Under the pieces are notes generated by a model. The model did no database searches, was not told where the DNA came from, and saw only the letters and a list, made by a program, of their open reading frames with translations. Below are positions 13,286-15,434 of a stretch of 15,434 bases of DNA, piece after piece. The stretch's first letter is position 1, and every line of letters begins with the position of its first letter. The stretch comes from an uncultured Collinsella sp. (GTDB lineage: Bacteria > Actinomycetota > Coriobacteriia > Coriobacteriales > Coriobacteriaceae), in contig CAJMBB010000034.1 of the NCBI GenBank assembly GCA_905211615.1, positions 1 to 15,434 of the forward strand, given 5' to 3'. A program made the translations under genes and the position numbers.

Positions 13286-15289
13286 ATGGCTAAGTTTGAC
13301 ATCATCGCCGCGACCGGTTGCCCGACCGGCATTGCGCACACCTTCATGGCGAAGGAGGCGCTGGAGAAGGCAGCTGCCGAGCGCGGTCTGACCATTAAGG
13401 TTGAGACTCATGGCCAGGTCGGTGTCGAGAACGAGCTCACCAAGAGTGAGATCGCTGGTGCCAAGGCCGTCGTCGTCGCAGCCGACAAGGATGTCCAGGC
13501 TGAGCGTTTCGCCGGCAAGCCCATGGTTTCCGTTGGTGTTTCCAAGGCCCTGTCGGTTGAGGCCGCCGGTAAGCTGATTGACCGCGCGCTCGCCGCCAAG
13601 GGCGACAGCACGGTAGCAGCTGCTGCCGATATCGAGGATGAGGTCGAGGAGAAGGAGTCCATCGGCCACATCATCTACAAGCACCTCATGAACGGCGTCA
13701 GCCACATGCTGGTCTTCGTCGTTGCCGGTGGTGTTCTGACCGCTGTCTCGTTCCTGTGGGGCATTACGTCCTTCGATTCGACGGCGTCTGACTACAACAG
13801 CTTTGCTGCGATGCTCAAGATCATCGGCGGCATCGCCATGAACCTTATGGTTCCGGTGCTTTCCGCCTACATTGCCGAATCCATCGGCAAGCGCCCGGCG
13901 CTCGTCCCCGGCTTTGTTGCCGGTATGATCGCCATCCAGGGCCTGCCCGTTAACGCCGAGACCGGCATGATCGACGCCGGTGGCGCCGGCGTGGGCTTCG
14001 GCTTCCTGGGCGGCATCGTTGGCGGCTTCCTCGCCGGTTATGTCATCCTGCTGCTCGAGAAGGTCTTTGCCGGTCTGCCCAAGAACCTGGACGGCCTCAA
14101 GGCTATCTTCCTGTACCCGCTGTTCTCTACCGCCATCGTCGGCCTGGTCATGCTCGGCATTTCCGGCCCCATGGCTGCCATTAACACCGCCATGATGGAC
14201 TTCCTCAAGGGCCTGTCCGCCTCTGGCGCCGTTGTACTGGGTCTTGCCATCGGCTGCATGTGCGCCTTTGACATGGGCGGCCCGGTCAACAAGGCTGCTT
14301 ACGTCACCGGTACCGCTATGCTCACCGAGGCTCTGGCCGCCGGTGTTGGCACCGATACCTACAACTTCGGCACCAACTTCATGGCTGCCGTCTCCGCCGC
14401 CTGCATCGTTCCGCCGCTGATCACCACCTTTGCCGTCGTTGTCGGCAAGAAGTACTTCAGCCAGGAGGATCACGACGCCGGTGTCGTCAACCTCATCCTT
14501 GGTTGCACCCACATCACCGAGGGCGCCATTCCGTTCATGACCAAGAACATCTGGCCCGTCATGCCCATCATGATGCTCGGTTCCTCTATCGCTTCGATCC
14601 TGACCATTATGTTCAACGTTCACGATCCGGCGCCTCACGGTGGCTTCCTGGTCCTGCCCGTTGTCGAGAACGGTCCGCTTTGGGTCCTCGCGATCCTCAT
14701 CGGCGCTGTGGTCGGTGGCATTCTGTTCGTGGCCTTCAAGAAGTACGACTTCGAGAAGAACCAGAAGGCCGCTCCTGTAGCCAAGCCCGTTGAGGCCCCC
14801 AAGGCCGCTGCCGTCGAGGCCCCCAAGGCCGAGGCTGCCGACTTCGTGAAGGTCGAGAACGTCTTTGTCGCCGAGGACTTCGCTTCTCGTGACGAGGCTC
14901 TGAGCTTCGTTTCCAACCAGGCTGTCAAGGCCGGCATCGCCAACGACGCCGACGCCGTGATGAACGCCTTCCTGGCCCGCGAGGCCGAGGGCACCACGGG
15001 CATGATGGAGGGCTTCGCCATCCCGCATGCCAAGTCCGACGCCATTACCGAGGCTGCCGTCATCGTCGTCAAGGATGAGTCCGGCGTGACCGGTTGGGAC
15101 ACCATGGACGGCGCTCCCGTCAACGTGGCTATCGCCCTGCTCATCCCGGGTGCACAGGCCGGCACTACGCACCTCAAGATCCTGTCCAAGGTCGCCGAGG
15201 CGCTCATGGACGAGGACTTCCGTGCCACCGTCAAGGGTTCTACCGACGCCGCCGAGATCGCCAAGACGATCAACGCCCGCTTGGTCTAA
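13286..15289 (+). CDS. fruA: Fructose-family PTS permease, EIIB-EIIC-EIIA fusion
   Basis: Imports and phosphorylates a sugar, in this family usually fructose, with phosphate passed from HPr. It has 667 residues. EIIB (about 1-100) has the phosphocysteine C12 in ATGCPTGIAHTFMA. An acidic linker leads to the membrane domain EIIC (about 125-480), with glycine-rich membrane segments and the signatures FDMGGPVNKAAY (328 onward) and ITEGAIPF (410 onward). An Ala/Pro/Lys/Glu linker (about 491-520) joins it to EIIA, with the phosphohistidine H581 in GFAIPHAKS. All phosphorylation sites are present. The ATG at 13286 has AGAAGGAGG 5 bases upstream; an in-frame upstream ATG at 13214 has no site. No 1-phosphofructokinase gene follows, and a terminator comes 36 bases after the stop, so it forms a single-gene unit. 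Fructose is the likely but unproven substrate. Confidence 0.93.
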   Translation: MAKFDIIAATGCPTGIAHTFMAKEALEKAAAERGLTIKVETHGQVGVENELTKSEIAGAKAVVVAADKDVQAERFAGKPMVSVGVSKALSVEAAGKLIDRALAAKGDSTVAAAADIEDEVEEKESIGHIIYKHLMNGVSHMLVFVVAGGVLTAVSFLWGITSFDSTASDYNSFAAMLKIIGGIAMNLMVPVLSAYIAESIGKRPALVPGFVAGMIAIQGLPVNAETGMIDAGGAGVGFGFLGGIVGGFLAGYVILLLEKVFAGLPKNLDGLKAIFLYPLFSTAIVGLVMLGISGPMAAINTAMMDFLKGLSASGAVVLGLAIGCMCAFDMGGPVNKAAYVTGTAMLTEALAAGVGTDTYNFGTNFMAAVSAACIVPPLITTFAVVVGKKYFSQEDHDAGVVNLILGCTHITEGAIPFMTKNIWPVMPIMMLGSSIASILTIMFNVHDPAPHGGFLVLPVVENGPLWVLAILIGAVVGGILFVAFKKYDFEKNQKAAPVAKPVEAPKAAAVEAPKAEAADFVKVENVFVAEDFASRDEALSFVSNQAVKAGIANDADAVMNAFLAREAEGTTGMMEGFAIPHAKSDAITEAAVIVVKDESGVTGWDTMDGAPVNVAIALLIPGAQAGTTHLKILSKVAEALMDEDFRATVKGSTDAAEIAKTINARLV

Positions 15290-15324
15290 TTCCACGGTAC
15301 GCGAATAACATCGCCCCCTGTAAC

Positions 15325-15361
15325 AAAGGCGGAGCCCCTCTCCAGGGTCTCCGCCTTTTTT
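15325..15361 (+). terminator. Rho-independent terminator after the PTS gene
   Basis: AAAGGCGGAG (15325-15334) pairs with CTCCGCCTTT (15349-15358), with inner CCC/GGG pairing, and runs into six T (15356-15361). A classic strong intrinsic terminator. Confidence 0.92.
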
Positions 15362-15434
15362 CTATCCCTCTCATAAGTTGCGGTGAAATAGGGACTGTTT
15401 AAACGATTCAACCCCAAATGGGGGTGCGGACAGA
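15362..15434. other. Intergenic end of the window, no gene seen
   Basis: No coding frame is supported here. The stretch contains the 8-base palindrome GTTTAAAC (15397-15404) and a short inverted repeat ACCCC/GGGGT (15411-15425). The segment beginning GCGGTGAAATAGGGACTG shares short words in the same order (GCGGTG, AAATAG, ACTG) with the recN-regulator gap, which might hint at an extragenic repeat. Confidence 0.3.

Noticed and set aside
13184..15295. A 703-codon open frame on the minus strand opposite the PTS gene
   Set aside because: It is an antisense shadow of a gene with strong G/C third-position bias; its product is His/Gly/Asp-rich with no recognisable domain, while the + strand frame has full PTS motifs and a strong ribosome site.
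1..15434. CRISPR arrays, tRNA or rRNA genes, insertion sequences, prophage or defence genes
   Set aside because: No regular direct repeats, cloverleaf-like segments, transposase or phage motifs were seen; all major frames are housekeeping or sugar-transport genes.

Overview
The window is high-GC DNA with dense genes, mostly co-oriented on the + strand, strong G/C third-position bias and good AGGAGG-type ribosome sites. Gene order and protein character suggest an actinobacterium of the class Coriobacteriia, most likely Collinsella or a close relative. This is inferred from gene content; there is no rRNA gene to confirm it.

Region 1 (1-5578) is a tightly packed + strand operon: the 3' part of alaS, ruvX, mltG, a yqeG-type HAD phosphatase, aroK and an aroB homologue. 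Spacing is a few bases or an overlap throughout. Region 2 (5579-8782) holds a pepQ-like M24 peptidase with a structured leader and its own terminator, then a promoter and efp, an Asp23-family gene, nusB and xseB. Region 3 (8818-12096) is the overlapping tlyA-nadK-recN block. Region 4 (12097-15434) has a minus-strand MurR/RpiR-type regulator divergent from a fructose-family PTS permease (EIIB-EIIC-EIIA in one chain), with a repeat-rich control region between them and a clear terminator after the permease.

The backbone alaS-ruvX-mltG-...-aroK-aroB-...-pepQ-efp-nusB and the block tlyA-nadK-recN match long-conserved actinobacterial order, as in Mycobacterium tuberculosis. Most genes are housekeeping: tRNA charging and editing, rRNA maturation and methylation, septal peptidoglycan processing, translation through polyproline, NADP supply and DNA repair.

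The most unusual point is the aroB homologue. It is an intact 369-residue frame that aligns along the whole 3-dehydroquinate synthase family, yet the NAD-binding glycine motif, all three metal ligands and several catalytic lysines and histidines are replaced. The neighbouring shikimate kinase keeps its key residues. aroE, aroC and aroQ/aroD, which sit in this locus in mycobacteria, are absent here. This looks like an eroding shikimate cluster or a repurposed pseudoenzyme. Other points of interest are a long hairpin leader before pepQ, an array of TTTCA motifs with a perfect inverted repeat before the PTS gene, a Q/P/R-rich tail on MltG, and xseB standing apart from xseA.
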